Origin: Orobanche coerulescens
Lineage: Eukaryota > Streptophyta > Magnoliopsida > Lamiales > Orobanchaceae
Reading direction: 5' to 3'
NCBI GenBank assembly: GCA_033398695.1
Contig: CM065815.1
Location: forward strand, 99,104,501 to 99,168,500
DNA length: 64,000 bases
Made by a program: the position numbers and the translations under genes. The notes under the pieces were generated by a model. It worked only from the letters and a program-made list of their open reading frames with translations, was not told the DNA's origin and made no database searches. This document shows positions 1-11,147 of this stretch, in pieces (the first letter of the stretch is position 1; the number at the start of each line of letters is the position of its first letter).

Positions 1-1151
1 GATCCAACCACTTCGATCCGAAGAACACGAGTTTAATCGAGTATCCAAGCTGCCCAAATGATTGAAGATGATGAAAAATACTCACTCAAATGATTGATGA
101 TGGAAAAATCTCTCCCTCAACCCTCTCTCTCGGATAAAGATGGAAAAATGAAGAAATGAGGTAAAATGACCCGGCCAAGTCCTTAAGGACTGCCGGAAGT
201 TACGGCCGTAACTCGGCCCTCTTACGGCCGTAACATTCCAAGTCAATGGCCTTACGGCCGTAATCGCCAACTCAAATGCGGCCGTAACTTCGCCGTCCAA
301 AGCCTGCTGACAGACTTACGGCCAGAATCGTCCCGAGTTACGGGCTTAACCCGCCTTCGTCAAAAACATACGCAGATATCATAACGGCCGTACCCTCACA
401 ACTTACTGCCGTAACTCGTATGATACGGCCGTAACCGGCAAAACTAACGGGCGTAACACGCCATCGACAAAAATGGCTGGGCATCCCGGCTGCAGACGGC
501 CAGATCCGGCCAAGCCTTACGGCCGTACCTGCCTCGACTTACGGCCGTATGCCGCAACCCTTACGGCCGTAAGTCACCCTGGGTCGACAACACCTGAAAT
601 TTACGAACACCACTTACGGCCGTATCCTCCCCTTCTTACGGCCGTAACTCGCCTTCGGCCAAAATGCCTGGGCAGCCTGCTGGACGCGTACGGCCGTAAC
701 CGGCCAGCCTTACGGCCGTACCTGCACAACTTACGGCCGTATCACAAGACCTTACGGCCGTAAGTCCCTTTCGTCCAAAATGGCCTGAAAACAACGAACC
801 CTTGTTACGGCCGTAACCCAAAGTCCTTACGGCCGTAACTCGATGCTGGCCAAGGTGAAAAAAATCCGATAACTCCGATTCCTCGCTACGACTGATGAAT
901 GATCCGACATATCATACGAATGTGAAAATGAACAAGTCTAACACAAGCCAAAGATGATACTCCCATCTCGGTCTCTAAACGGAGGTGAAATGACAATCGG
1001 TAACTGATATACGATTACAACATGCCAACAGTGAACGCAAATGAATGAATCCTGAATGATGAGTGATTATTAATGAGTGAGAATTACTGAGTGACAATTA
1101 CAGACTGATAATTACTGAATGAAAATGAATGAATTACAACCGGGTATAACA
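1..1151 (-). repeat. Partial 3' LTR of chromovirus 1
   Basis: It aligns end to end with 16299-17452 of the 5' LTR and ends at the canonical terminus GGGTATAACA, next to the polypurine tract. The rest of the LTR lies left of the window. It contains the palindrome array at 200-838. The TATA-like CTTAAATACT of the 5' LTR is altered here to CTTAAGGACT. Confidence 0.92.
200..838. promoter_or_regulatory. Array of TTACGGCCGTAA palindromes in the chromovirus 1 3' LTR
   Basis: There are about 15 good and several degenerate copies of the 12-bp palindrome. Start positions include 200, 222, 252, 517, 539, 561, 614, 636, 688, 710, 731, 752, 805 and 827. Successive starts are mostly 21-22 bp apart, with gaps of 52-53 bp, close to 2 and 5 turns of B-DNA. 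In element sense the array lies in U3, directly upstream of the presumed TATA position. The function is unknown; a dimeric-factor binding array is inferred. Confidence 0.85.
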
Positions 1152-1165
1152 TACTCCCCCCCTTA
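1152..1165 (-). other. Polypurine tract of chromovirus 1
   Basis: On the minus strand this reads AAGGGGGGGGAGTA and directly abuts the LTR start TGTTATACCC. This is the expected plus-strand priming site. Confidence 0.85.
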
Positions 1166-1186
1166 AAAAGAGTTTCGTCCCCGAAA

Positions 1187-2692
1187 CTAAGGGTCAAACA
1201 ACTCGGGATAACTCTCCCGCATATTCTCCTCGGTTTCCCAAGTGGCCTCTTCGACTCCGTGTCTGGACCACTGAATCTTGACCAAAGGGATCGTCTTGTT
1301 CCTCAACTGTTTGATTCGCCGCTCCAACACTCCTACAGGACCCTCCTCGTACGAATGATCATCCGCGATCTCAATTTCGTCAAACTGAAGTATGTGGCTC
1401 GGGTCGACAACATACTTCCGCAACTGAGAGACGTGAAACACATTATGAATTCGGCTCAATGCCGGAGGTAAAGCCAATCGATAAGCTAACTCGCCTACTC
1501 GATCCAAAATTTCAAACGGTCCAATGAATCTCGAACTCAACTTCCCCCGTTTTCCGAAATGGAAAATACCTCGACTCGGGGATACCTTGACCAAAACGTG
1601 GTCACCCGTATCGAACTCTAGTGGTCGACGACGATTATCTGCATAGGATTTCTGTCGACTCTGAGCTGTCAACATACGACTCTTGATCAAAGCTACCTTC
1701 TCCCGGGCGGCTATAAGCATATCGGGCTCGGTGCCGATTGATTCTGACAAGTCATCCCAACACAAAGGAGATCGACAATGACGACCGTACAAGGCCTCGT
1801 AAGGTTCCATCTTAATGGAAGCATGCCAGCTATTATTATACGTGAACTCGATCAATGGTAGTTGGGCTTCCCAAGCGTCCGTCCAATCGAGGACGCATGC
1901 CCTCAACATGTCCTCTAATGTCTGAATAGTCCTCTCTGATTGTCCGTCGGACTGAGGATGAAAAGCGGTACTGAGATTGAGCTGAGTTCCCATAGAACGA
2001 TGAACTGATTTCCAAAAATGAGACACAAATCGTCCGTCACGATCGGAAACGATACTCTTAGGAGTACCGTGCAGTCTCACTATCTCCTTGATGAACAACT
2101 GAGCCAGTCTCTCGGGACCCCACGTATCCTTGATCTCAAGGAAATGAGCTGATTTAGTTAAGCGGTCCACAATCACCCAGATCGTATTCATGCCACGACG
2201 ACTCGTCGGCAAACTCGTGATGAAATCCATAGAAATGTCTTCCCACTTCCACTCCGGAATAGGGAGAGGTTTCAGCATACCCGCCGGTCGCTGATGTTCA
2301 ATATTAACTTGTTGACAGGTTAAGCATCTCGAAACAAATTCTGCGACTTCTCGCTTCATATTACTCCACCAGTAATTTTGTTTCAAGTCCTTCTACATCT
2401 TGCTGGACCCCGGATGAACAGAATAAGGGGTAGCATGAGCTTCTCTCAAAATCGAGTTTTTCAACTCGTCATTCGCCGGTACGCACAACCGATTCTTAAA
2501 TCTCAAAAGTCCATCCTCGTGGACCACGAATCCAGGGGCTTTCACCTGAGCCACATCCTCACGGATGCGCAACAATGCTGGGTCTGAACCTTGATTCTCC
2601 CTGATTTCCTCCTCAAGTGACGATGAAATCTCTAACATACAAAGCTGTCCCTGAACTCGCTGAAGCCAGACCTCGATCTCGGGTCTAAGGAA
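1187..2692 (-). pseudogene. Chromovirus 1 integrase and chromodomain (pol 3' part)
   Basis: This is the C-terminal part of the Pol polyprotein, which inserts cDNA into chromatin. The frame starting at 2386 gives 399 residues. The cysteines of the HHCC zinc finger (CLTC) are near residues 21-24. The catalytic triad is D54, D115 and E151, a D,D-35-E arrangement. A chromodomain covers roughly residues 348-398, with the WETEENM motif. The upstream part (2393-2692) holds the integrase N-terminus and is separated by an amber codon at 2393-2395, where the second chromovirus has a tyrosine codon. The 5' side is cut off by the LARD at 2698. Apart from that stop this part is well preserved. Chromodomains bind methylated histone H3 and are thought to guide insertion into heterochromatin, which agrees with the nested setting. 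Confidence 0.9.
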
Positions 2693-2697
2693 ATCCT
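2693..2697. other. Left target-site duplication ATCCT of LARD 1
   Basis: ATCCT sits directly before the LTR start TGTAACACCC and is repeated at 11148-11152 directly after the LTR end GGGTATTACA. Joining the flanks restores the chromovirus pol sequence seen in the second copy near 48555. Confidence 0.95.
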
Positions 2698-5540
2698 TGT
2701 AACACCCCCAATCCGCTCAGGGATATTACACGCCGTAGACCCCTTTCCTCAAGGATCTACCAGGCTGGTAACAACATAGAACAACTCAACAATGCCTTTA
2801 AGGCTAAAATGATTCAGTAGACCGATTTGGTCTTTCAATAATTACATACAACTCAATTACAATACATGCCCACGCAGGGGTCGAATACAACACGCTCCCG
2901 TACAACGGGAAAAGAATATTGCAGCAGAAATAAAATACAACTAAACCGAAGACATCATACGGATCCTCGTGTGATTAGTATCGTTCATCTTTCATCATCC
3001 TTCGTGCCGACCCTGTGCTATGCTCCAAAACCTGAATGCAAAAATAGACATCCACCCCCCGAATACTCAGGGGTTAGCAAAACTCCACTGTTTTGCTAGT
3101 GCAAGAACAAAGTGCAAATACGAGCCATACAATTCACATTCCACGAATAACAATAACCAGGAAATCCTCAAAAAAATCCAAACGTAACGAAAAGTACTTC
3201 CCGAGGCAAGAGTTTGGTAAAACATTCTAAAACCGAAAGATCACAATTCAAGGGAAGCAATTTATAAAACAGTTTGAAATGCCATCAAGAGTTTTAATAG
3301 GAAACAATTTAGGATTACCGAATCCTTCGCTTTCCAAAAATCAACAGGGTCACAGCCCAAAGGTTTTGTTTTCGCAAATAAAACCAACCATAATACATGA
3401 GGTTAAAAACCCACGTCATGTGTCCTCGACGGACATAAAATACACACGCACCCGTGAAGTTTCACTCGTGAATCCAGGTCGAAGCCAATGGAATTCCCTC
3501 CGTGGCCCCGTCGAACCCTCCCGAGGTGAGCAAACACATTCACAAAACATAAGCAACCGCACTCGTGAATCCAGGTCGAAGCCAGTGGAATTCCCTCCGT
3601 GATCCCATCGGACCCTCCCGAGGTGAGCGAAAAACAATCACAAAATATACACACGTAGCGGTGAAGTTTCACTCGTGAACCCAGGTCGAAGCCATTGGAA
3701 TTCCCTCCGTGGTCCCATCGAACCCTCCCGAGGTGAGCAAACACATTCACAAAACATGTACTTGCATCTCCTAGGACCGGGACGAAGCCACAAATCCCAC
3801 TCTGTGATCCCGTCGGACCCCCCGAGCTGGCTAGCGAAATACTCAAGCACCACACGTCGCCTAGGACCGGGACAAAGCCACGAATCCCACTCCGTGATCC
3901 CGTCGGACCCCCCGAGCTGGCTAGCGAAATAATCTCAAGCACGAGTAACATATCACACCAAGGATATCCAAACAATTCACCCAGAGGCATCAAACACTTA
4001 GTAAAACAACACGTCAAACCACAATGCACCTAAATGAAACAATATACATCCACACGCAAATACCAAGTGCATCATCAACACCAAATATATCCATAAGATT
4101 CACATACTCGTTCACGAATCACACCAATCACAAAACACACACGTTTTGAAAGAGGGCCTTTAACAAGGCTAACCAAATCTTTTGAAAACTCATTTCAAAC
4201 AAACAAACCAACACACCAAGACGATCACCAATCATCATATCCACAAAACAAGAAAAGTATGGACAAGGTACTTGCCTCGAAATCGGCACGCAAGTATCCC
4301 GACGAACACGGCTCAACCGGAAAGCTTCGAAACGCCCGATGCTTTCGAAAAGGAAAACGACAACGAACGGAAGGGTTCAACTTGGTTTCTTCGCAAGAAA
4401 CTCGACCCTAACAACATATAATTAATAAATCATCGATCAGACGAGGAAGAATAATCGTAGAACGCCCGAAAACCCCTCTAAGACATTTTACCGGACACCT
4501 TCTAGGCGTCGGTCAAGAACTCGACCCAAATAACGAATCGATACGATCCAACCATGGAATAACAAGGGAAATGATATAATACATCTAAATAATCATCAAT
4601 ACATCATAATCCTAAGTTAAAACGGATTAAACGGACGAAATCAACCAAAATACCCAATTTCCCCAAAACTAGATTTCTAGGAAATCTGACCTGATTCGGT
4701 AGATCGGAGGATGTTATAGGATGGATGATTGATGATATGAACCTCAAAACTTCATGGATTAATTGTATAACAACATCCTTCCATGATTCCAACACCTCCA
4801 GCCGCGGAAGAGAAGGAAAACCGAGTGAAAATGGTCAAGAAAACGCCGCTGTGCCTTAAATAAAGCCGACTGGACGGGTTACGACGTAATCGCCAAGGCT
4901 TACGACGTAACCGAGTCATCATCGCCTCTAAATCGCCGCCCGCTACGTACGCACGGCCAGGCCCTACGACGAATCGCCCTTACGCACGTAACGGCCGAGC
5001 ACTAACGCACGTTACTCGGCCGCCGCCTGCCCGAGCATGCCCGGCCATGACTCGCCGGGACCAATTCCGACACCAACGACCGAAACCCGAACCCGAGTAC
5101 GAATCGAAGATACGGTTAAGTACTCGCAAAGACGAATCCGAGCACTAAGAGAACACACGATTCCGACCACCCAAGGCTCGAAATTCGACAACGGAAAGTA
5201 ATTACCCCAAACTTTGGGAAATTACGAAAATGGCCCAAAACGCTCAAAATCACGATACATGATCGAAACACCAAGACGAAGCTCACAACACGTATAACAA
5301 AGTTAAACGGACTTACGAAACTCAAACAAAGAAGCTTGAACGAGATTCGCAAGAATCTAACTGGCGCGAAAAGTCGCCAAAAATCACGGAACTAAATAAA
5401 ACGACACCGAAACGAACTCGGATGAGAAAAAGTGCAGAATTAAACATTCTCGAAATGACGAAACGGTCATGAGCGAGTCATCAAAACGGACTTTCGCCGA
5501 AAAAAAGAAATTACCGGAAATCGAAATTACGGGTATTACA
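2698..5540 (-). repeat. 3' LTR of LARD 1
   Basis: It starts TGTAACACCC and ends GGGTATTACA on the plus strand. It is collinear with 8310-11147, with scattered substitutions and small indels concentrated in the GC-rich part near 4800-5060. It contains degenerate tandem repeats (3457-3940) and a few ~11-12 bp palindromes, with TTACGACGTAA at 4879 and 4900, 21 bp apart. Confidence 0.94.
3457..3940. repeat. Degenerate tandem repeats in the LARD 1 LTR
   Basis: Five units of roughly 85-105 bp share a core of the type GTGAA(T/C)CCAGGTCGAAGCCA followed by ATTCCCTCCGTG and a CGAGGTGAGC end. The last two units form a diverged subtype with GAGCTGGCTAGCGAAAT. The same block is at 9069-9540 in the other LTR, where one unit is shortened near 9329. 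Confidence 0.85.
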
Positions 5541-5553
5541 TTCTACCCTCCTT
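5541..5553 (-). other. Polypurine tract of LARD 1
   Basis: On the minus strand this reads AAGGAGGGTAGAA, immediately before the LTR start TGTAATACCCG. Confidence 0.8.
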
Positions 5554-8295
5554 AAAAGAAGTTTCGTCCCGAAACTTAAAACAAGTAGGGAGAAGAAATA
5601 TCCCGCAAGGAAAAACTCAACGAGATACACAAGAAGCGCGTAACTCATGCCCAACGGCAAAACGTTACAGGCAACGCAAAGGAATATACGGTGTGAAAAC
5701 ACGCTCCACGACGACTAACACAACGCCACCGGTAGAGACATAATAAAACCCACAGGTGACAAGCATCATCAAACAGATAGTACAATAAAGCCGATCATCC
5801 GAACAGTCACAAAACATAACGAACGAAAATCAATACGATTGACCAACCCAACGGTTCATCAATCAAAACGCGAGCCAAACGCTGAACAAATACGGAATTC
5901 CACCGCCTAAGGGTTGGAAGATCGAAAATGAGACTAATTTCCCGAACTTAAGGGAATTACGAAGGAGTCTGAACGTTCAACAATCACGAAACGAGATCAA
6001 CAAAAACTGAACAATCAATGATCAACCACAACGATCGAGTCAACAAAAATCGAATAATCATGTTCGGATCATGAAGAACAATAAGGTTCAACCGACAAAC
6101 TCCGAAGTTCACATATCGACTCGAGACAAAACATGATCCGGTGAAAACAACAAGATGCGCACTCACATAAGATCCACAGGAAAGGGAATAGCAATTGAAA
6201 AGTCATAACGACAAACGAGTTATTCCGAAACAATACCACCCTCGTTCGATCAACAAAATCAAGGGATAGGGAAAGTTCAGAAAATGTTAACGAGCATAAA
6301 CGAGTCGACAGAGTCGAAAATACAGAAGTTCCAAATCCGATCCACTTCGAATAAAAGAATTAGTAGAACCAAAGGATGTTACTTCCGAACAAGGTTCACA
6401 AGAATCGAACCGAACTCGGAAAAGTTACAGCGATAACCAGATCGACCCAAAACAAGATCACACTGCTCGAACGATGAAACCGAAATACGTAACAAGTCTG
6501 TAAAGTATCAACGAACACGAGCGAGCCGATAGAATTGAGAAAGAGAAAATGCAGAAGCCAAAAATAATACGGGTATTATATTCGACCTCTTCTAAAAGAA
6601 GTGTCGTTCCCGAAACTCGCAACAACGAAATCAAGGTGACAAGACAACAAGCAACCGAACGAAACATCTTTCGAAGGCCTCTCAAAGCCGATTCTGATAA
6701 CTGTGCTGAAGCGCGAACTCCGAAAGTCTCGGTAGCCAATTCACAAAACTGAATTCGGTGTCCCTCGAGTACACACTTGAAATGTGTTACCGACGAGAAG
6801 GACAATTTACACGTGCATGCCCCGGCACATCACGGTTGAAACGTCTCGGCTTGGCACACCGAAAATACAAATGCTCGACACAATGGAACATAAGATCACA
6901 AAGCAACAAACCCGAGATGCCAATACCACACAAAATATCAACGCATACAAAAATCACCACAACAACGGCATCGTTCGACGATTACAACGGCCCGAACGAT
7001 AGCCAACACACAATCACAAACATCATGAAACAAACACTCATGTGCATAAACGCACGAAAATCCAAGCTTCAACAGCTCACACTCGTGCGACAACACGCAA
7101 ATCACCACGAGGCGACAATTAGTAAATACTACCACACCTCTCACAGAGGGCTAGTACAACAAATGCGTGGCAACGCCTCGACGTTCATGCCACCAATTCG
7201 ATCAAACTCGGGAGCAACATCATAACGACAAAGCAAACATCATACATACATTCCCAAATGCAAACGGGAATTGATAGATTTAAAAAAAAAAATGAAAACC
7301 ACCTTTTGAAATAATTTAGAAAAACACCGGTTGATCTTGAGTATCACCTTTCAAAAAAAATACAAACGTGAAACATCGTTATCGAGACTTTGGAAAACCA
7401 TCTTGCGTTTGAACAAAAATGAGGACACCTTCCTTTTAGTGAAAAACTTTCAAAAATATTCGACCCTCAGGTCTAACCAAAGCATTTCCAAAATTACTGG
7501 AAAGAAAGAAAAAAGAAAAAAAAAATATATATTTTGGTCCTCAAGGTAGAAGAATTTTGAAACAGATAGTTGCGCCAGTAGGCGCCTTGAAAATACAATC
7601 CATTTAAAAGTACGTCTCGAATTTTATTTTCTAAGATACTCAAGGTTTTCAAAGATAATTCAATGGACTAGAATGCCCAAAAATTTCAGGTAATTACACA
7701 AAACTTTATAGCACCGTGGGTCCCGCGCCGGAACCCACCAGGATAAAACCATTTACAAAACTGCCAAAAAGGCTGATGACGGTAATATTTCAAAATCTTA
7801 CAAAAGCCATTTACAAAGTACTAAATACCGTCGTAAGAATTTCGCCAAAATGATCAAGTCCATAATGCCAAAAACTCGGTTAAGGAAATCGGTTTTCAAA
7901 ATAAAACTCAGTCGGTAAAATACCGAAAGCCATTACAAAAGAACTCACGCAGCGGATAAAAGAAATACAATTCGACATGCACAGTCCAGCAACAATACTC
8001 CTCATACGAACGAAATATGATTGTCAAATAACCACATATCACGAAATCAAAATCCATAAGAGGATTCCATCAGTTAACAAATAATCATAAAAATAGCTCG
8101 TGTCACACGAGGCACAACACAAAGAAGGGAGACTTACATCCAGAGGTCGCACGAAGATGATGATCGTCCCACGATACTAATCACGACAAACCAACTCAGA
8201 CGACGCGTCGCGACACGACTCAGTCAGACAAAATCCGACGAGACAAAACTCAACAGACACCACTGACCCGACAGCCCAGGTTTCCACAACCTAAT

Positions 8296-8306
8296 CTCCG
8301 ATACCA
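8296..8306 (-). other. Primer-binding site of LARD 1
   Basis: The minus strand reads TGGTATCGGAG, 3 bp inside the 5' LTR. It resembles the plant initiator-Met tRNA complement TGGTATCAGAG with one change. Confidence 0.8.
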
Positions 8307-10443
8307 TTCTGTAACACCCCCAATCCGCTCAGGGATATTACACGCCGTAGACCCCTTTCCTCAAGGATCTACCAGGCTGGTAACAACATAGAACAACTCA
8401 ACAATGCCTTTAAGGCTAAAATGATTCAGTAGACCGATTTGGTCTTTCAATAATTACATACAACTCAATTACAATACATGCCCACGCAGGGGTCGAATAC
8501 AACATGCTCCCGTACAACGGGAAAAGAATACTGCAGCAGAAATAAAATACAACTAAACTGAAGACATCATACGGATCCTCGTGTGATTAGTATCGTTCAT
8601 CTTTCATCATCCTTCGTGCCGACCCTGTGCTATGCTCCAAAACCTGAATGCAAAAATAGACATCCACCCCCCGAATACTCGGGGGTTAGCAAAACTCCAC
8701 TGTTTTGCTAGTGCAAGAACAAAGTGCAAATACGAGCCATACAATTCACATTCCACGAATAACAATAACCAGGAAATCCTCAAAAAAATCCAAACGTGAC
8801 GAAAAGTACTTCCCTAGGCAAGAGTTTGATAAAACATTCTAAACCCGAAAGATCACAATTCAAGGGAAGCAATTTATAAAACAGTTTGAAATGCCATCGA
8901 GAGTTTTAATAGGAAACAATTTAGGATTACCGAATCCTTCGCTTTCCAAAAATCAACAGGGTCACAGCCCAAAGGTTTTGTTTTCGCAAATAAAACCAAC
9001 CATAATACACGAGGTTAAAAACCCACGTCATGTGTCCTCGACGGACATAAAATACACACGCACCCGTGAAGTTTCACTCGTGAATCCAGGTCGAAGCCAA
9101 TGGAATTCCCTCCGTGGCCCCGTCGAACCCTCCCAAGGTGAGCAAACACATTCACAAAACATAAGCAACCGCACTTGTGAATCCAGGTCGAAGCCAGTGG
9201 AATTCCCTCCGTGATCCCATCGGACCCTCCCGAGGTGAGCGAAAAACAATCACAAAATATACACACGTAGCGGTGAAGTTTCACTCGTGAACCCAGGTCG
9301 AAGCCATTGGAATTCCCTCCGTGGTCCCGTCAGGTGAGCAAACACATTCACAAAACATGTACTCGCATCGCCTAGGACCGGGACGAAGCCACAAATCCCA
9401 CTCCGTGATCCCGTCGGACCCCCCGAGCTGGCTAGCGAAATACTCAAGCACCACACGTCGCCTAGGACCGGGACGAAGCCACGAATCCCACTCCGTGATC
9501 CCGTCGGACCCCCCGAGCTGGCTAGCGAAATAATCTCAAGCACGAGTAACATATCACACCCCAAACAATTCACCCAGAGGCATCAAACACTTAGTAAAAC
9601 AACACGTCAAACCACAATGCACCGAAATGAAACAATATACATCCAGACGCAAATACCAAGTGCATCATCAACACCAAACATATCCATAAGATTCACATAC
9701 TCGTTCACGAATCACACCAATCACAAAACACACACGGTTTTGAAAGAGGGCCTTTAACAAGGCTAACCAAATCTTTTGAAAACTCATTTCAAACAAACAA
9801 ACCAACACACCAAGACGATCACCAATCATCATACCCACAAAACAAGAAAAGTATGGACAAGGTACTTGCCTCGAAATCGGTACGCAAGTATCCCGACGAA
9901 CACGGCTCAACCGGAAAGCTTCGAAACGCCCGATGCTTTTGAAAAGGAAAACGACAACGAACGGAAGGGTTCAACTTGGTTTCTTCGCAAGAAACTCGAC
10001 CCTAACAACATATAATTAATAAATCATCGATCATACGAGGAAGAATAATCGTAGAATGCCCGAAAACCCCTCTAAGACATTTTACCGGACACCTTCGAGG
10101 CGTCGGTTAAGAACTCGACCCAAATAACGAATCGATACGATCCAACCATGGAATAACAAGGGAAATGATATAATACATCTAAATAATCATCAATACATCA
10201 TAATCCTAAGTTAAAACGGATTAAACGGACGAAATCAACCAAAATACCCAATTTCCCCAAAACTAGATTTCTAGGAAATCTGACTCGATCAGTAGATCGG
10301 AGGATGTTATAGGATGGATGATTGATGATATGAACCTCAAAACTTCATGGATTAATTGTATAACAACATCCTTCCATGATTCCAACACCTCCAAGCGGAA
10401 GAGAAGGAAAACCGAGTGAAAATGGTCGGAGAAAACGCCGCCA

Positions 10444-10453
10444 GCCTTAAATA
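10444..10453 (-). promoter_or_regulatory. Presumed TATA box of the LARD 1 5' LTR
   Basis: The minus strand reads CTATTTAAGG. The same decamer occurs in the plus-strand LARD fragment at 57257-57266. In both it lies just downstream of the palindrome cluster. Promoter function is inferred from position and sequence. Confidence 0.55.
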
Positions 10454-10464
10454 GCCGATCACGG

Positions 10465-10600
10465 ACGGTAACGACGAATCGCCAAGGCTTACGACGTAAT
10501 CGAAGTCATCGCCTAAAATCGCCGCCCGCTACGACGCACGGCCGTGGCCTTACGACGAATCGCCCTTACGTACGTAACGGTCGAGCACTAACGTACGTTA
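10465..10600. promoter_or_regulatory. Palindrome cluster in the LARD 1 5' LTR
   Basis: TTACGACGTAA at 10489, TTACGTACGTAA at 10566 and TAACGTACGTTA at 10589, plus degenerate copies, lie upstream of the TATA box in element sense. The last two centres are 23 bp apart. Confidence 0.7.
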
Positions 10601-11147
10601 CTCGGCCAGGGCTGGCCTGGCCCGAGCATGCCCGGCCATGACTCGGCCGCGACCAATTCCGACGGCCCGAACGACCCCGAAACCCGAACGTGAGTACGAA
10701 TCGAAGATACGGTTACGAAGTACTCGCAAAGACGAATCCGAGCACTAAGAGAACACACGATTCCGACCACCCGAAGGCTCGAAATTCGACAACGGAAAGT
10801 AATTACCCCAAACTTTGGGAAATTACGAAAATGGCCTAAAACGTCCGAAAATCACGATACATGATCGAAACACCAAGAGGAAGCTCACAACACGTATAAC
10901 AAAGTCAAACGGACTTACGGGAAACTCGAAACAGCAGTTTCGAACGAGATTCGCAAGAATCTAACTCAAGTGCGGAAAAGTCGCCAAAAATCACGGAACT
11001 AAACAAAACGACACCGAAACGAACTCGAATGAGAAAAAGTGCAGAATTAAACATTCTCGAAATGACGAAACGGTCATGAGCGAGTCATCAAAACGGACTT
11101 TTGCCGAAAAAAAGAAATTACCGGAAATCGAAATTACGGGTATTACA

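Larger units (their letters stand above)
5541..8309 (-). other. LARD 1 internal domain, apparently non-coding
   Basis: This is 2.77 kb without recognisable retrotransposon protein motifs. Open frames here (up to 155 codons) are low-complexity and match no family I know. It holds an internal imperfect copy of the LTR-end/PPT junction at 6571-6618. It also has a stretch near 7709-7745 that resembles the terminal part of chromovirus LTRs (CCGTGG..CCC..GGAACCCACCAGG). Homologous regions lie at 22912-25656 and 28366-31106. Confidence 0.8.
2698..11147 (-). mobile_element. LARD 1: non-autonomous long-LTR retrotransposon
   Basis: This is an 8450-bp element with LTRs of 2843 and 2838 bp around a 2769-bp internal region, bounded by the 5-bp duplication ATCCT. 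Orientation is minus, because a PBS of the TGGTATCGGAG type lies next to the 8310 LTR and a polypurine tract lies next to the 5540 end. No gag, protease, RT or integrase motif is seen in the internal region, so it must rely on enzymes in trans. Its ends (TGTAATACCCG at the start and GGGGGTGTTACA at the end, in element sense) are close to those of the chromoviruses here, making a Tekay-type partner likely. Confidence 0.92.
8310..11147 (-). repeat. 5' LTR of LARD 1
   Basis: This LTR is 2838 bp long and a near-copy of 2698-5540, flanked on the right by the ATCCT duplication at 11148-11152. It has a presumed TATA box at 10444-10453 and palindromes at 10465-10600. Confidence 0.94.

Noticed and set aside
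473..821. Open frames on both strands rich in RPYGRT/TAVR-type repeats
   Set aside because: They are translations of the TTACGGCCGTAA palindrome array, open on both strands because of the repeat. They carry no protein signature and lie inside an LTR.
200..838. CRISPR-like array
   Set aside because: The repeats are palindromic 12-mers with short, partly similar spacers inside a retrotransposon LTR of a plant; there are no cas genes.
3403..4029. 208-codon frame and neighbours in the LARD LTR
   Set aside because: They result from tandem repeats whose unit keeps a frame open by chance. They lie within an LTR and change length between copies.
6758..7225. 155-codon plus-strand frame in the LARD internal domain
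   Set aside because: It is antisense to the element, low-complexity and without a known domain. The homologous domains at 22912 and 28366 do not keep the frame intact.
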